Below, piece after piece: positions 44,944-56,101 of a stretch of 64,000 bases of DNA (positions within the stretch are counted from its first letter, which is position 1; every line of letters starts with the position of its first letter). The notes beneath the pieces were generated by a model. The model was not told the origin of the DNA, made no database searches, and worked only from the letters and a program-made list of their open reading frames with translations. The stretch is from Leucobacter luti (GTDB lineage Bacteria; Actinomycetota; Actinomycetes; Actinomycetales; Microbacteriaceae): NCBI RefSeq assembly GCF_019464495.1, contig NZ_CP080492.1, positions 620,001 to 684,000 on the forward strand. Reading direction: 5' to 3'. The position numbers were made by a program, and so were the translations under genes.

Positions 44944-46641
44944 CTACTCCTCGGTTATCTGTGCGGACAAGCTCGGCCTCAGTCGGCTGTACGCCCACCC
45001 TCCAAGCACGGCGAGCAGGGCAGCGCTGAGGAGGATCGGGGCGACGGCCCCGCCTCCCGCGCCAGCACGGCCCCAGAGCGCGCCGAGTGCCGCCCCTGCG
45101 AGCACGGCAATCACCGGCCCATCGAGGCTCCAGATGAATACGTTCAGCCCGGACATGTCACCCGCCGGGGTGGGCACTGGCGCGAGCAACCGGAGTGGGA
45201 TCGTGCCTTTCAGCGCGGCGGCGACGCGCAGCATCACGGCGACGACTGCGATCAGCGGCACCGTCGCACTGGCACTCCACGCAGCGTCACCCGGCCACAC
45301 CGCTGCGGCAACTGCGGCACCGGCTCCCAGCGCAGCCACGGAGAGCAGAAGCGGGGCGATCGTATGGCGCAGGATCAGGCCCCCTGGTGCAATGGGGAAA
45401 AGTGACGGAGACCCTGCCCCGGCCGCCGAGGTGGCAATCCCCCGGCACCACGCTGGAAGTGACAGTGTTGTGCCGAGCACAACGACCGCACCGAGGAGCG
45501 CGGAACTGAGCATATCGCGCGGCTCGACGAACAGGCTCGCCCAGATCAGCCCGGCCGTCACGATGCCGAGCAGCGCAGCGAGGCTGCGCGCCGGTGTCCG
45601 GAGTATGCCGAGGAGATCGCGCTTCACGAGAGCGACCCAGAGCCCGGGAGGAGCTGGCTTCGATCCAGCTCGCGTATCCACGTCGCGAGCGGGCTCGGCG
45701 CCCAGCTTCAGCGTGAGGCTGCGCCCCACCCGCACGGGCGTTCCGAACCGTGCGAGCGCCGCGGTCGGGTCACCAGTGACTGCGAAGGTTTTCGCACTGT
45801 CCCACGTGGCGGCCTGCGCGCGGAGCCCATCACGATCGAGACGCGAGGCTAGCGGAAGGGCACAGAGCAGCACGATCGCGGCCGACCCGCCGAGGATCCA
45901 GAGCTGCACAGGCACCGGCGCACTTCCATCAGTTGCATGCCCCCAGATCTGCGCCGCGCCCGACCACGGGTCCCAGAGCGTTCGCCCCGATTGCCCGGCA
46001 CCCCAGGCCAGCTGCGCCGCGGCCAGGGCCACGAGGCTGAGCGCCACGCAGGTGCGCACGCGAATCCCAATTTGCCCCAGGAGCTGCGCGCCACTCATGA
46101 GCACGCCCAGGCACGCTCCTACGCCGAGCAGCGCGAAACCGGTGCCCAGAGAGATCTGTGCGCTCGGTGTGTCAGCGAGCCCCAGCGCCAGCGCCACCGC
46201 GCACATGCCGCCGAGCACTGCACCGCCGAGCGCGGCGGAGCCGTACCATCGCGCGACTGTGCCGAGGAGCAGGAGCCAGCGCGGGATCGCGGCGGTGAAG
46301 AGCAGGTCCAGCTGCGGGAGGCCGGCTCTCGCCGGGCCGCCCTTACTGCCGAGCAGCGCGGCGCCCGCGCAGAGCAGTGTCATGCCTGCGGCGAGCAGCG
46401 GCGCCGAGTCACGGCCGATACTTGGGAGAACCGTCGCGGCGGCGAGCACACTGGACCGCACGAGTGGCGCGACCACAATGATCCCGAGCATGACCGCAAG
46501 GTAGATCCGATACGAAACATCGCCAGCGCTCAGCCGATCGCCGCGGCCGCGCCGCACCAGCCGCACGGCTCTGAGCCTCGCCACCGGGCCCCGGATGACG
46601 GCACGCTCAGCGGTGCGAACCGCGGTTTTCGCTTCGCTCAC
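44944..46641 (-). CDS. ABC-type exporter membrane protein
   Basis: A 565-residue, strongly hydrophobic, Ala/Leu-rich protein with about 12 predicted transmembrane segments arranged as two groups, separated by a soluble part near 265-330. No catalytic motif is present. It overlaps the upstream ATPase gene by 35 bp, so the two form an ABC transporter in which this is the permease. Substrate unknown. Start GTG at 46641. Confidence 0.72.
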   Translation of the reverse strand: MSEAKTAVRTAERAVIRGPVARLRAVRLVRRGRGDRLSAGDVSYRIYLAVMLGIIVVAPLVRSSVLAAATVLPSIGRDSAPLLAAGMTLLCAGAALLGSKGGPARAGLPQLDLLFTAAIPRWLLLLGTVARWYGSAALGGAVLGGMCAVALALGLADTPSAQISLGTGFALLGVGACLGVLMSGAQLLGQIGIRVRTCVALSLVALAAAQLAWGAGQSGRTLWDPWSGAAQIWGHATDGSAPVPVQLWILGGSAAIVLLCALPLASRLDRDGLRAQAATWDSAKTFAVTGDPTAALARFGTPVRVGRSLTLKLGAEPARDVDTRAGSKPAPPGLWVALVKRDLLGILRTPARSLAALLGIVTAGLIWASLFVEPRDMLSSALLGAVVVLGTTLSLPAWCRGIATSAAGAGSPSLFPIAPGGLILRHTIAPLLLSVAALGAGAAVAAAVWPGDAAWSASATVPLIAVVAVMLRVAAALKGTIPLRLLAPVPTPAGDMSGLNVFIWSLDGPVIAVLAGAALGALWGRAGAGGGAVAPILLSAALLAVLGGWAYSRLRPSLSAQITEE

Positions 46642-47362
46642 GGCTTGACGGCTCCCCGACGCGCAGCTCGGTGTCGGCGACTCGGGCCACGAGTTGCGAA
46701 TCGTGCGAAGCGAACGCTATCGCGACACCCTGCGCGCGCGCTTCACTGAGTGCCTCAGCGACGAGTCCGCGGCGATCAGGGTCAAGCCGTTGCTCCGGCT
46801 CGTCGAGCAGCAGCACGCTACCGGGGCGCGCGAACGTGACGGCGAGCGAGACGAGCTGGCGTTGGCCGCTCGAAAGCTCATGCGGGAATCGATCCGCGAG
46901 GTGCCCGATGCCGAAGCGCTCAATCGCCTCGGTGCCGAACCCGACCCATGCAGCTGGCTCGGTGTCGCCGCGCGAACCGGCATCACCAGCCCATGCCGCC
47001 ACGATGAGCGTGATCTGATCGCGCAGCGTGAGGTCTGGGTACAGCGTTGGCGGCTCGATGAGCGCTGCAACATGACGCCGGATAGCCACTCCGCGCTCGT
47101 CGAGCGGGTGACCGAGCAACGTGGCGCTGCCTTTGCTCGGCCGGAGCCGCCCGGCCAGCACGCGTAGGAGAGTGGTCTTGCCTGCGCCATTCTCGCCGCG
47201 CACAGCGGTGGAGCTGCCAGCTCGGAGCGAGATAGAGGTCGCAGGCAGCAGCTCAGCGCCACTGAGACTCACGCCAACATTGCTGGCCTGCAAGACCGGC
47301 ACCGTGCTCGATGCACGGGCCGAACCTCCAGATCCGGATCCAGGTCCGCGGTCGACAGCCAA
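46607..47362 (-). CDS. ABC transporter ATP-binding protein
   Basis: A 251-residue ATPase. Walker A is GENGAGKTT, the signature is LSSGQRQ, Walker B is VLLLDEPEQ, and the switch His is in FASHD. The first 20 residues are Gly/Ser-rich. TTG at 47362 is the only start consistent with the spacing to the preceding gene (3 bp after its stop); AGGGAG is about 12 bases upstream, longer than ideal. Pairs with the overlapping permease gene. Confidence 0.86.
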   Translation of the reverse strand: MAVDRGPGSGSGGSARASSTVPVLQASNVGVSLSGAELLPATSISLRAGSSTAVRGENGAGKTTLLRVLAGRLRPSKGSATLLGHPLDERGVAIRRHVAALIEPPTLYPDLTLRDQITLIVAAWAGDAGSRGDTEPAAWVGFGTEAIERFGIGHLADRFPHELSSGQRQLVSLAVTFARPGSVLLLDEPEQRLDPDRRGLVAEALSEARAQGVAIAFASHDSQLVARVADTELRVGEPSSRERSENRGSHR

Positions 47363-47365
47363 CGT

Positions 47366-47773
47366 TCAGCGCGCTCCCTTGAGCAGCTTTGCTGCTTTGC
47401 GCTTGGCAAGTCGTTTGTCGATCCAGAACGCCATGATGAGCCAGCCGCCGAGCGCCGTGATCACCCAAACGATGATCGGCGCAAGCACCCATGAATCCAC
47501 TCCGTGGATTTCGATGCCACCCTGGAACAGCGTCGCGACCCAGAGCGCGAGCAGGGTCGCAACGAGGCCAACGCCGCCCGCGAGCGGCGCCGCGTAGCGT
47601 TGCGCGATACTCAAGACGAACGGCCCGAGCAGCGCATGTGCAAGGGTAAACACTCCGAGCGCAATGAAAAAGCCTGCAACGTGCAGCGTGACTCCCGGAA
47701 GCGCAATATGGATCACGATGAGCGCGATCGCCCCCAAGACGATCTGCGCGAGAAGCTGAAGTAGGAACCGCAT
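47366..47773 (-). CDS. Small membrane protein, phage holin 4_2-like family
   Basis: A 135-residue protein with four transmembrane helices (FLLQLLAQIVLGAIALIVI at the start, then LGVFTLAHALLGPFVL and further segments) and a lysine/arginine-rich tail. It fits the family annotated as phage holin family 4_2 (YvlD-like), which despite its name is chromosomal and widespread in Actinobacteria. Not evidence of a prophage. Its product may sit in an operon with the ABC transporter genes downstream. Confidence 0.65.
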   Translation of the reverse strand: MRFLLQLLAQIVLGAIALIVIHIALPGVTLHVAGFFIALGVFTLAHALLGPFVLSIAQRYAAPLAGGVGLVATLLALWVATLFQGGIEIHGVDSWVLAPIIVWVITALGGWLIMAFWIDKRLAKRKAAKLLKGAR

Positions 47774-47922
47774 GACACCCCTTTGTCCGCCGCGGCCAGT
47801 ACCGCTAGAGCCAGGCTAGCGCAGGCGGCAAACCGAAGGCGAGCACAGCAGCGCGCGGCCGCACCGGCCAGGAACGGACGCCGCAGCCTGACGCGCCAGG
47901 CCACGGCGTCAGTGCACTCGCG

Positions 47923-49113
47923 CTAGAGCTCTGTTGGCTTCGGCCGGAACCACTTCGCCGGGAGATTGGGACCATCCCAAACTTGGATGACGCCCCAGGC
48001 CACGGCGGCGATGGGCACTGCGAGCACGGCTCCGAGCACACCGCTCAGCACGGTGCCAATCGTCAATGCGAGCAAGATCACGAGTGAGTGCAGTTTCAAC
48101 GCGCGGCCCATCAGGACCGGCTGCAAGAAGTTGCCCTCGAGCTGGTTCACCAGCACCACCACGCCAACCACGAGGATCGCACTGATCGGCCCGTTGGCGA
48201 CAAGCGCAACGAGCGCCGCCAGTATTCCCGCAAGCGTGGCGCCCACGATCGGGATGAAGGCGAGCAGAAACACGAGCACAGACAGCGGAAGCGCAAGCGG
48301 AACCTGCAAGATCATCAAGCCGATCCAGATCCCGATCGCATCGACCGCAGCAACGCCAGCGGTCCCCCGGACATATGAGCCGAGCGTCGCGACGGTCTTG
48401 TCGCCCACTCGCTCGGCACGCGCAAGTGCTGAGCCTGTGAAGGGCCGGAGCATGAAGTGCCAGATCTTCGGCCCGTCTTTCAAGAAGAAGAACAGCACAA
48501 CGATCATCAGAATGAGGCCGGTAACGAACGAGGTGATCGCCCCAACTCCCGCGAGCGCCCCAGAGCCAAACTGCGAGCTCGTCAGGAAATCAACAACGGT
48601 GTCTTGCCACTCGGAGATCTGCTCAGCGCTCGGAGCGAATGGCAGTGTCTGCACCCACTCGAGCACCTGCCCAAAGCCATCTTGCGCCTGGCTCGCGAGT
48701 TCGTCCCATTCGTCCTGGACCGCCCAGACGATCAGCCACCCCACGCCGGTCAGCAGCAGGGCGATCGCGAATAGCACGAGCACCGTTGCGAGCGGAGCCG
48801 GGACGTTGCGCGCACGGAGCCAGCGCATCACCGGCGAAAACGTGCTCGCCAGGATGAGTGCGAGCAAGATCGGGATCACGACCGTGCTGAGCTGACGCAT
48901 GCCGAGCACCACGATCGCGGTGAGAGCGAGCACGATAATGATCTGCAGCGAGCGCGTCGCCATCAAGCCAAACCCGTCTGACCAGGTGCCGCGGCGCTTT
49001 ACCGGGCTTCCGGAGCCGGATGCGGGGGTGGAGGGGAACGGTTGAGCTCCCGTGTGCTCTTCGAGCACGGCGACCCGATACTCAAGCTCTCGCGATGATC
49101 GTCGTCCGAACAC
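47923..49113 (-). CDS. AI-2E family transporter
   Basis: A 396-residue membrane protein of the PF01594 family (about eight transmembrane helices). Typical are VVIPILLALILASTFSPVMRWL, VLFFFLKDGPKIWHFMLR and IVGATLAGILAALVAL. Some members export autoinducer-2 or act as Na+/H+ antiporters; for this one the substrate is unknown. A Ser/Gly linker precedes the first helix. GTG at 49113 has GGGAGG five bases upstream. Confidence 0.86.
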   Translation of the reverse strand: MFGRRSSRELEYRVAVLEEHTGAQPFPSTPASGSGSPVKRRGTWSDGFGLMATRSLQIIIVLALTAIVVLGMRQLSTVVIPILLALILASTFSPVMRWLRARNVPAPLATVLVLFAIALLLTGVGWLIVWAVQDEWDELASQAQDGFGQVLEWVQTLPFAPSAEQISEWQDTVVDFLTSSQFGSGALAGVGAITSFVTGLILMIVVLFFFLKDGPKIWHFMLRPFTGSALARAERVGDKTVATLGSYVRGTAGVAAVDAIGIWIGLMILQVPLALPLSVLVFLLAFIPIVGATLAGILAALVALVANGPISAILVVGVVVLVNQLEGNFLQPVLMGRALKLHSLVILLALTIGTVLSGVLGAVLAVPIAAVAWGVIQVWDGPNLPAKWFRPKPTEL

Positions 49114-49162
49114 GTGTGCCTCCCCTAGTCAGTCGCCGTGGCGTAAGCGATGTGCCAGCAGT

Positions 49163-50614
49163 CTAGGGGGCGCTGGGGACAATCGTGGAGCGCACCGCCC
49201 GCGCCGCGATGAACTCGCGCAGCTGCGCCGCGTCATCAGCCATCTCCGTGACGTGCTGTGGAAGATCGAGCAGTTCCGCCAGGTGCTCTGGCATCCCGAG
49301 CCGCTCCCCTGTCGCTTCGAAGACGATCTCCGGGAACTTCTCGGGCTTTGCGGTCTCCAACACGAGCATCGGAACACCGTCTTCGAGGTGCTCGCGGGCC
49401 ACTTTCACTCCGTCAGCCGTGTGCGGGTCGATGATGATCCCGGCCGTGGCGTGGATGTCACGGATGGTGGCAACCCGGTCCGCATGCGTGCTCGTGCCAC
49501 TCTGGAACCCGAAGTCTGTTTCCAGGCGTCCAAGCTCAGCAGTGAGATCAATACGTCCGGTCTCAGCCAGCTCGGCCCAGGCGCTCGCGAGCCGATCGCC
49601 ATCACGTCCGAGCACGTCAAAGATGAAGCGTTCAATGTTCGAGGCTTTTGAGATGTCCATCGACGGGCTGGAGGTGAGATAGGTCTCAGCGGATCCACGC
49701 GGTGCGTAGATGCCGGTGCGGAAGAACTCGTCCAGCACGTTGTTCTCGTTCGCCGCGAGCACGAGGCGCCTGATCGGCAGTCCCATGGCGCGGGCGAGGT
49801 GCCCGGACAGGATATTGCCGAAGTTGCCCGAGGGCACGGTGAAGGAGACTGCAGTGCTCGCCCGCTCCGCCTCCGCCACTGCGTCCGTCGCCCTGAGCCA
49901 CGCCCAGAAGTAGTACACCATCTGCGCGCTGATCCGGCCGAGGTTGATCGAGTTCACCGTACCGAGCGTGTGTGCACGCTTGAAGTCAAGATCCCCCGAG
50001 AGCTCCTTGACCAAGTTCTGGCAGTCATCAAAGACGCCTTCGATCGCGATGTTGTGGATGTTCTCGTCAGTCAGCGAGTACATCTGCGCGCGCTGGAAGT
50101 CGCTCATGCGCCCCTGGGGCGACAGCATGAATACTGCGATCCCGTCTTTCCCACGCAGCGCGTACTCAGCCGCAGACCCGGTGTCACCCGAGGTGGCCCC
50201 GATGATGTTCAGCGTGCGATCGGTGCGCGCAAGTACATACTCGAGTGCCTGGCCGAGGAACTGCATCGCCATGTCTTTGAAGGCGAGCGTTGGCCCTTCC
50301 GAGAGTCCGACAAGCGAGAGCTGGCCATCAAGGGGCGTGAGCGGCACGATCTCATCGGCAACAAAGCTCTCGGCGCGGTACGCTGCGGCGCACATCTCGG
50401 CCAGGTCCTCACGCGGGATATCCGTGGCGTAGAGGCTCAGGATTTCCGTTGCGAGCTCTGGATAGCTCAGGCCACGCATGGCCTCAATGCGTTCGCTACT
50501 GAGCTGGGGAACCGTTTCCGGTACGACAAGACCGCCGTCAGTCGCCAGCCCTTCCAGCAGGATCTCGCTGTACGATGCCGGCGCCATGCCGCCGCGGGTC
50601 GAAATGTACTTCAA
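49163..50614 (-). CDS. thrC: Threonine synthase
   Basis: A 483-residue PLP enzyme converting O-phosphohomoserine to threonine. The N-terminal KYISTRGG and the cofactor lysine K113 in GPTLAFKDMAMQ are diagnostic, as are GATSGDTGSAAEYAL and SGNFGNILSGHLA. The start codon is TTG at 50614 with GAGGAG about 5 bases before it. No homoserine dehydrogenase or kinase is adjacent. Confidence 0.95.
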   Translation of the reverse strand: MKYISTRGGMAPASYSEILLEGLATDGGLVVPETVPQLSSERIEAMRGLSYPELATEILSLYATDIPREDLAEMCAAAYRAESFVADEIVPLTPLDGQLSLVGLSEGPTLAFKDMAMQFLGQALEYVLARTDRTLNIIGATSGDTGSAAEYALRGKDGIAVFMLSPQGRMSDFQRAQMYSLTDENIHNIAIEGVFDDCQNLVKELSGDLDFKRAHTLGTVNSINLGRISAQMVYYFWAWLRATDAVAEAERASTAVSFTVPSGNFGNILSGHLARAMGLPIRRLVLAANENNVLDEFFRTGIYAPRGSAETYLTSSPSMDISKASNIERFIFDVLGRDGDRLASAWAELAETGRIDLTAELGRLETDFGFQSGTSTHADRVATIRDIHATAGIIIDPHTADGVKVAREHLEDGVPMLVLETAKPEKFPEIVFEATGERLGMPEHLAELLDLPQHVTEMADDAAQLREFIAARAVRSTIVPSAP

Positions 50615-50706
50615 CTTTGCTCCTCGTCGTTGGTGCCGCCACCATTCTATTCAGGTCGGGCGTCAGATCGTCGCGGGGCGCTTCCGGAGAGCGCCGCACC
50701 ACGGGG

Positions 50707-52204
<1,498 letters not shown>

Positions 52205-52364
52205 AGTTGCAACGCTAGGCCATGCGCGCAGTTCCAGCATCTGGCTTGGCTGAGTAGACTTGGCTATGTGCTGCCAATGATGGGCGGCACGCGGGCTCGC
52301 CTGCGCCGATCCCCCCGGTGCGGCTTCGTTCCCACCTTGCCCCCCCGATTAGGAGCTCCTACGC

Positions 52365-53270
52365 ATGACTGACCCGAACACCCCTGGCCCTGATTCAACG
52401 CAGCCTGATGCGCCGTTGCCTGTTCCACCGGCTTCGGAGCAGCCCGCTGCCACTCCCGCGTTCCCGGCAGCCCCAGAATTCCCTGCCGCGGCCGAGGTCC
52501 CGCCGGCCGCAGCTCCCGCCGCTCCGGAGTTCCCTGCGACGCCCGGCACTCCAGGCACCCCTGCAGCGCAGAACGCCGAGCAGCCGCCCGTGTACGCTGC
52601 AGCACCTCCCGCCCCACCAGCCGGCCCGCAGGGCCCTGGTGCTCCCTACCAGGCGGGGCCTGGAGCACCGCAGCAGGCGCCAACAAACACGCTCGCGATT
52701 GTGGCACTCATCGCCAGCTTCTTCGTGAGCGTCGCTGGCATCATTTGCGGCCACATCGCGCTCAGCCAGATCAAGCGCACGGGTGAGCGTGGCCGCGGCC
52801 TCGCACTTGCCGGCACGATCATCGGCTACGTGTCGTTCGCAATCACCGTGATCTCGATCATCGCGCTCGTCGTCATCGGAGGCCTTGCTGCCGCGGTCGG
52901 TTCATCCACGGTCTCTCAGCTGGATGATGCCACGACACAGCTCGAGGAACTTGAAGCTGAGCTTCCCGACTCAAGTGAGCTCGCGCCTGGTGCGTCTGAG
53001 AGCGCAGGCGATCCGCGCTCGGCCGAGTTCTGCGCTGCGTTCACGAAGGCAACGGAGATCACCGAGGCGTCAACTCAGCCTGACTTCGAGGCAAGTGAGC
53101 TGGATGCGTACCGTGAGCTCGCCGCGATCGAGAGCCCGAACCAGCAGGTGTACGCAGACTTCCTTGCGTTTGCAGAGCAGCCGATGCCGGATGCCGCAAG
53201 CTCGGACTTCTCTGCTGCGATGGAAGCATTCTCCACTGCCATGTACGACGATTACCTGGCCTGCGCGTAA
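52365..53270 (+). CDS. DUF4190-type membrane protein with Pro/Ala-rich N-terminus
   Basis: A 301-residue protein. Residues 1-105 are Pro/Ala/Glu-rich and low in complexity, probably cytoplasmic and disordered. At about 106-180 two transmembrane helices flank a GHIALSQIKRTGERGRGLALAG turn, the hallmark of DUF4190. The C-terminal 120 residues are acidic and likely extracellular. Its function is unknown. Start ATG at 52365; the ATG lies downstream of GGAGCTCC. Followed by a strong terminator. Confidence 0.82.
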   Translation: MTDPNTPGPDSTQPDAPLPVPPASEQPAATPAFPAAPEFPAAAEVPPAAAPAAPEFPATPGTPGTPAAQNAEQPPVYAAAPPAPPAGPQGPGAPYQAGPGAPQQAPTNTLAIVALIASFFVSVAGIICGHIALSQIKRTGERGRGLALAGTIIGYVSFAITVISIIALVVIGGLAAAVGSSTVSQLDDATTQLEELEAELPDSSELAPGASESAGDPRSAEFCAAFTKATEITEASTQPDFEASELDAYRELAAIESPNQQVYADFLAFAEQPMPDAASSDFSAAMEAFSTAMYDDYLACA

Positions 53271-53286
53271 TCGCCCGTCGCATGCC

Positions 53287-53329
53287 GTAGGGCCCCGCAC
53301 GAGAACTTCGTGCGGGGCCCTACGTTTTT
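53287..53329 (+). terminator. Terminator after the DUF4190 gene
   Basis: Perfect 16-bp stem (53287-53302 with 53308-53323), 5-nt loop, followed by GTTTTT. Confidence 0.95.
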
Positions 53330-53401
53330 CCTCGGTGCACTACGCGTTTTCCCACAGCGCCCGCTAACGTTGGAGCAGGTACTCAGAGGGAGGGAATACG
53401 T

Positions 53402-53890
53402 ATGTTCAAGGGGTTCAAGGAGTTTCTACTCCGCGGCAACGTCGTCGATTTGGCCGTCGCTGTGGTCATCGGTGCTGCGTTCAACGCCGTAGTGCAGAAG
53501 GTCGTCGACTCACTCATCAATCCGATCATCGGAATGGTGTTCAAGGCGGATTCACTCGATAAGGCGCTCATGGTTGGCCTGCCGAACGGCGGCGCGATTG
53601 AGTTCGGCGCGCTCATCGGTGCGGTCATCAACTTCCTCATCGTCGCCGCTGTGGTGTACTTCGTGTTCGTGCTGCCAATGAACAAGCTGCGCGAAGCTTC
53701 GACGAAGATCGCTGGTGAAGCTGAGCGCGAGCCAGAAGTCGAGACTGAGCAGGAGTTGCTGTCCGAGATCCGAGATCTGCTTCGAGCTCAGGCTCAAGCT
53801 GCTCCGGCCGCCGCCGCGCTGCCTGCACCGGCCGCAGCAACGCCGGATGCCACCCCGGGTACGGAGACGCCTGGAGCGCACCGCCACTAG
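53402..53890 (+). CDS. mscL: Large-conductance mechanosensitive channel
   Basis: A 162-residue MscL. The N-terminal FKGFKEFLLRGNVVDLAVAVVIGAAF is the amphipathic helix and pore-lining TM1, a second transmembrane helix follows near 75-100, and a longer Ala/Pro-rich C-terminal tail ends the protein. It releases solutes on hypo-osmotic shock. GGGAGGG precedes the ATG by 7 bases. The next gene converges on it across a terminator. Confidence 0.96.
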   Translation: MFKGFKEFLLRGNVVDLAVAVVIGAAFNAVVQKVVDSLINPIIGMVFKADSLDKALMVGLPNGGAIEFGALIGAVINFLIVAAVVYFVFVLPMNKLREASTKIAGEAEREPEVETEQELLSEIRDLLRAQAQAAPAAAALPAPAAATPDATPGTETPGAHRH

Positions 53891-53902
53891 GGTTCCGCTC
53901 GA

Positions 53903-53946
53903 CTGACGGAGGCCCCGGACACGTGCGTGTTCGGGGCCTCCGTCAG
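53903..53946. terminator. Bidirectional terminator between mscL and the M20 gene
   Basis: A 20-bp stem with one G-U pair (53903-53922 with 53927-53946) and a 4-nt loop, between convergent genes. Confidence 0.9.
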
Positions 53947-53958
53947 TCTGTCTCCGCG

Positions 53959-55365
53959 CTACGCGCCGCGGGCGTTCAGCCGCGCGAGAAACAGGGCCTC
54001 GGTCAGCAGCGACTTACGGAACGACGCGATATGCAGCGATTCATTCGGACTGTGCGCTCGCCCGTCAGGGTCTTCCACCCCGGTGACGAGGATCTGCGCG
54101 CCAGGGAACTCCTCAACGAGTTCCGCAATGAACGGGATCGACCCGCCAACGCCGATATCGACAGGATCGCGCTCCCACGCGTCTGCCATAGCGCCTCGCA
54201 CCTCCGTGACCGCCCAACCGCTCGTGTCAACGAGAAACGCCTGCCCGAAATCGGGATCCTCGAAGGTGAGGCGTGCGCCGAACGGGGCGTGCGCCGAGAG
54301 GTGCGCTGAGATCGCCTCATACGCTGCCGCAGGATCCTGGCCTGGCGCGATCCGCGCGCTCACGCGCACCCGGATCCCCGGGATCAGCGTGTTCGACGCG
54401 TTGGCGACGTCAGGAGCATCAATCCCAGTCACAGTGATCGCGGGCTGCGCCCAGAGCCGCGACAGGATCGCACCGCGACCAATCGGGCTCACGCCATCGA
54501 GGAGTCCGGCCTCTTCGCGAAGTCTCGCCTCTCCATATTCCGGCAGCTCAAGCTCAGCGGTGATGAGTCCTGGCACGGCCACGGCGCCTTCGGCGTCCCA
54601 CAGCGCGTTGAGTGTGCGGATCCCCGCCAGCATCCCGTCAGGCACCGCACCTCCGAACATCCCGGAGTGCGAGGCATGGTCAAGCGTGTCGACGCGCAGG
54701 TTGAATGCCACGGCTCCGCGCAGTGCAACGGTGAGCGCTGGGGTGTGCTCATCCCAATTGCTTGAGTCCGCAACGATGATCGCGTCAGCGGCAAGCAGAT
54801 CGCGGTTCTCACGCAGGAAGTTCCCGAATGACTGCGAGGCCCACTCTTCTTCTCCCTCAATGAACAGGGCGATGCCGAGATCGAGCTCATTCCCCTCCTG
54901 CTCAGCGGCAGCGGCGAATGCACGTATGGCGCCCAGGTGGGCCATGACGCCTGCTTTATCGTCGGCCGCACCGCGGCCGTAGAGCCGGCCATTGCGCTCG
55001 GTCGGTTCGAATGGCGGAGTATCCCAGTCCTCATCCTTGCCTGGCGGCTGCACGTCGTGGTGGGCGTAGAGCAGCACGGTGGGGCGACCGTTGCGTGGTT
55101 CACGTCGAGCGACCACTGCTGGTTGCCCGAGTGCGGTGTCGCCCTCAATGGGGGCGCGCCTGACGTCAACGACATCGAACACGCCGGTCTCACGCAACAG
55201 CGCCGCGATGGCTTCGGCGCTGTGAGCGACGTGCGCTGCATCAAACGCGGGCCAGGACACCGATGGGATACGCACCAATTCCTGGAGGTCCTCCATCGTG
55301 CGCGCGAACTGCGCATCGACGGCGGCACGGATCCCCGTCTCGATGGCTGTCTGATCCTGACTCAT
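53959..55365 (-). CDS. M20 family dipeptidase
   Basis: A 468-residue zinc-dependent peptidase of the M20 family (CNDP dipeptidase-like). Metal-site motifs are LLYAHHDVQPPG, GRGAADDKAG and FIEGEEEWAS; the dimerisation domain lies in the middle. It probably hydrolyses dipeptides or beta-alanyl compounds. ATG at 55365 (MSQDQT) has AGGAA about 9 bases upstream, better placed than the upstream ATG. Confidence 0.92.
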   Translation of the reverse strand: MSQDQTAIETGIRAAVDAQFARTMEDLQELVRIPSVSWPAFDAAHVAHSAEAIAALLRETGVFDVVDVRRAPIEGDTALGQPAVVARREPRNGRPTVLLYAHHDVQPPGKDEDWDTPPFEPTERNGRLYGRGAADDKAGVMAHLGAIRAFAAAAEQEGNELDLGIALFIEGEEEWASQSFGNFLRENRDLLAADAIIVADSSNWDEHTPALTVALRGAVAFNLRVDTLDHASHSGMFGGAVPDGMLAGIRTLNALWDAEGAVAVPGLITAELELPEYGEARLREEAGLLDGVSPIGRGAILSRLWAQPAITVTGIDAPDVANASNTLIPGIRVRVSARIAPGQDPAAAYEAISAHLSAHAPFGARLTFEDPDFGQAFLVDTSGWAVTEVRGAMADAWERDPVDIGVGGSIPFIAELVEEFPGAQILVTGVEDPDGRAHSPNESLHIASFRKSLLTEALFLARLNARGA

Positions 55366-55419
55366 AAGCGTCGTTCCTCCCTCGTCGCGGTGCACCGCGA
55401 CCCTCTGGTGTACGTGATT

Positions 55420-56061
55420 TCAGCCTATCGCCGTCGTGGCGTCGATCGACGTGACGGTGCGTGCAAGCGGCTCGGACGCGATGACCACGGTCGCCACCAG
55501 CTCGGCGTCGCCCGCACGTTGCGGGTCGAGCCACTCAGCGTGCGATTCACGCGCCAAGATGAGCGGCATCCTGGGGTGCACGGCGCTGGCCCCTGCGCCC
55601 ACCGCGTCCCGCGTAACCATCGCGTAGCTCAGCATGGTGCTGCCGTCCGGCAACGGCACCGGATTTACCACCGCGGCGATCCCGAAGAGTTCGTCTCCTG
55701 GCAGCGCGAAGGTCTGCCCTTTCTCGATGTACCACTGCGCCGGGATAATCGCGCGTCGCTGCAGCGGATCTCGCCACTTCGTGGTGAGGGTGTCGGATCG
55801 GGCGTTGAACGCAGCGAACTTTGCCGGCGCACCACCGATGTGGATCCACCACCAGGCGAGGTCGACTCGCGGCGCACCGAATCCGGCGTGAATGAGCGGG
55901 TTCAGATTTCGTGCGTTGCGTCCGGTGATCCGGGCGGTATTGCGCTGCTCACGCGCCCACTTCGCGATCAGTTCGCGACTCTCCGGTTCATGCATCGGCG
56001 GCAGATCGAACGTCAGTTCCAGGTCGTGCGGCCCACCCCCGAGCCCGTAGCTAGCGCACAT
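55420..56061 (-). CDS. SRAP (SOS response-associated peptidase/HMCES) protein
   Basis: A 213-residue protein beginning MCASYGLGG, so the catalytic Cys2 that forms a thiazolidine crosslink to abasic sites is at the right place after Met removal. NARSDTLTTKWRDPLQRRAIIPAQW and the conserved HPRMPLIL follow; the usual FYEW is WYIEKG here. HMCES/YedK proteins protect abasic sites in single-stranded DNA. The frame extends 115 codons upstream, but only Cys2 at 56061 makes sense as a start. It diverges from the YdeI-like gene, 40 bp apart. Confidence 0.9.
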   Translation of the reverse strand: MCASYGLGGGPHDLELTFDLPPMHEPESRELIAKWAREQRNTARITGRNARNLNPLIHAGFGAPRVDLAWWWIHIGGAPAKFAAFNARSDTLTTKWRDPLQRRAIIPAQWYIEKGQTFALPGDELFGIAAVVNPVPLPDGSTMLSYAMVTRDAVGAGASAVHPRMPLILARESHAEWLDPQRAGDAELVATVVIASEPLARTVTSIDATTAIG

Positions 56062-56101
56062 GCTCACACTGTAGTCCGCCGCGCAGGCGTACGATACCGG
56101 C

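Noticed and set aside
44921..46504. A 527-codon plus-strand frame
   Set aside because: Antisense of the ABC membrane protein gene; low-complexity Ser/Ala/Pro composition and no domain.
47366..47773. Possible prophage remnant because of a holin-like name
   Set aside because: The family is chromosomal and common; there are no other phage genes, no attachment repeats and no base-composition change.
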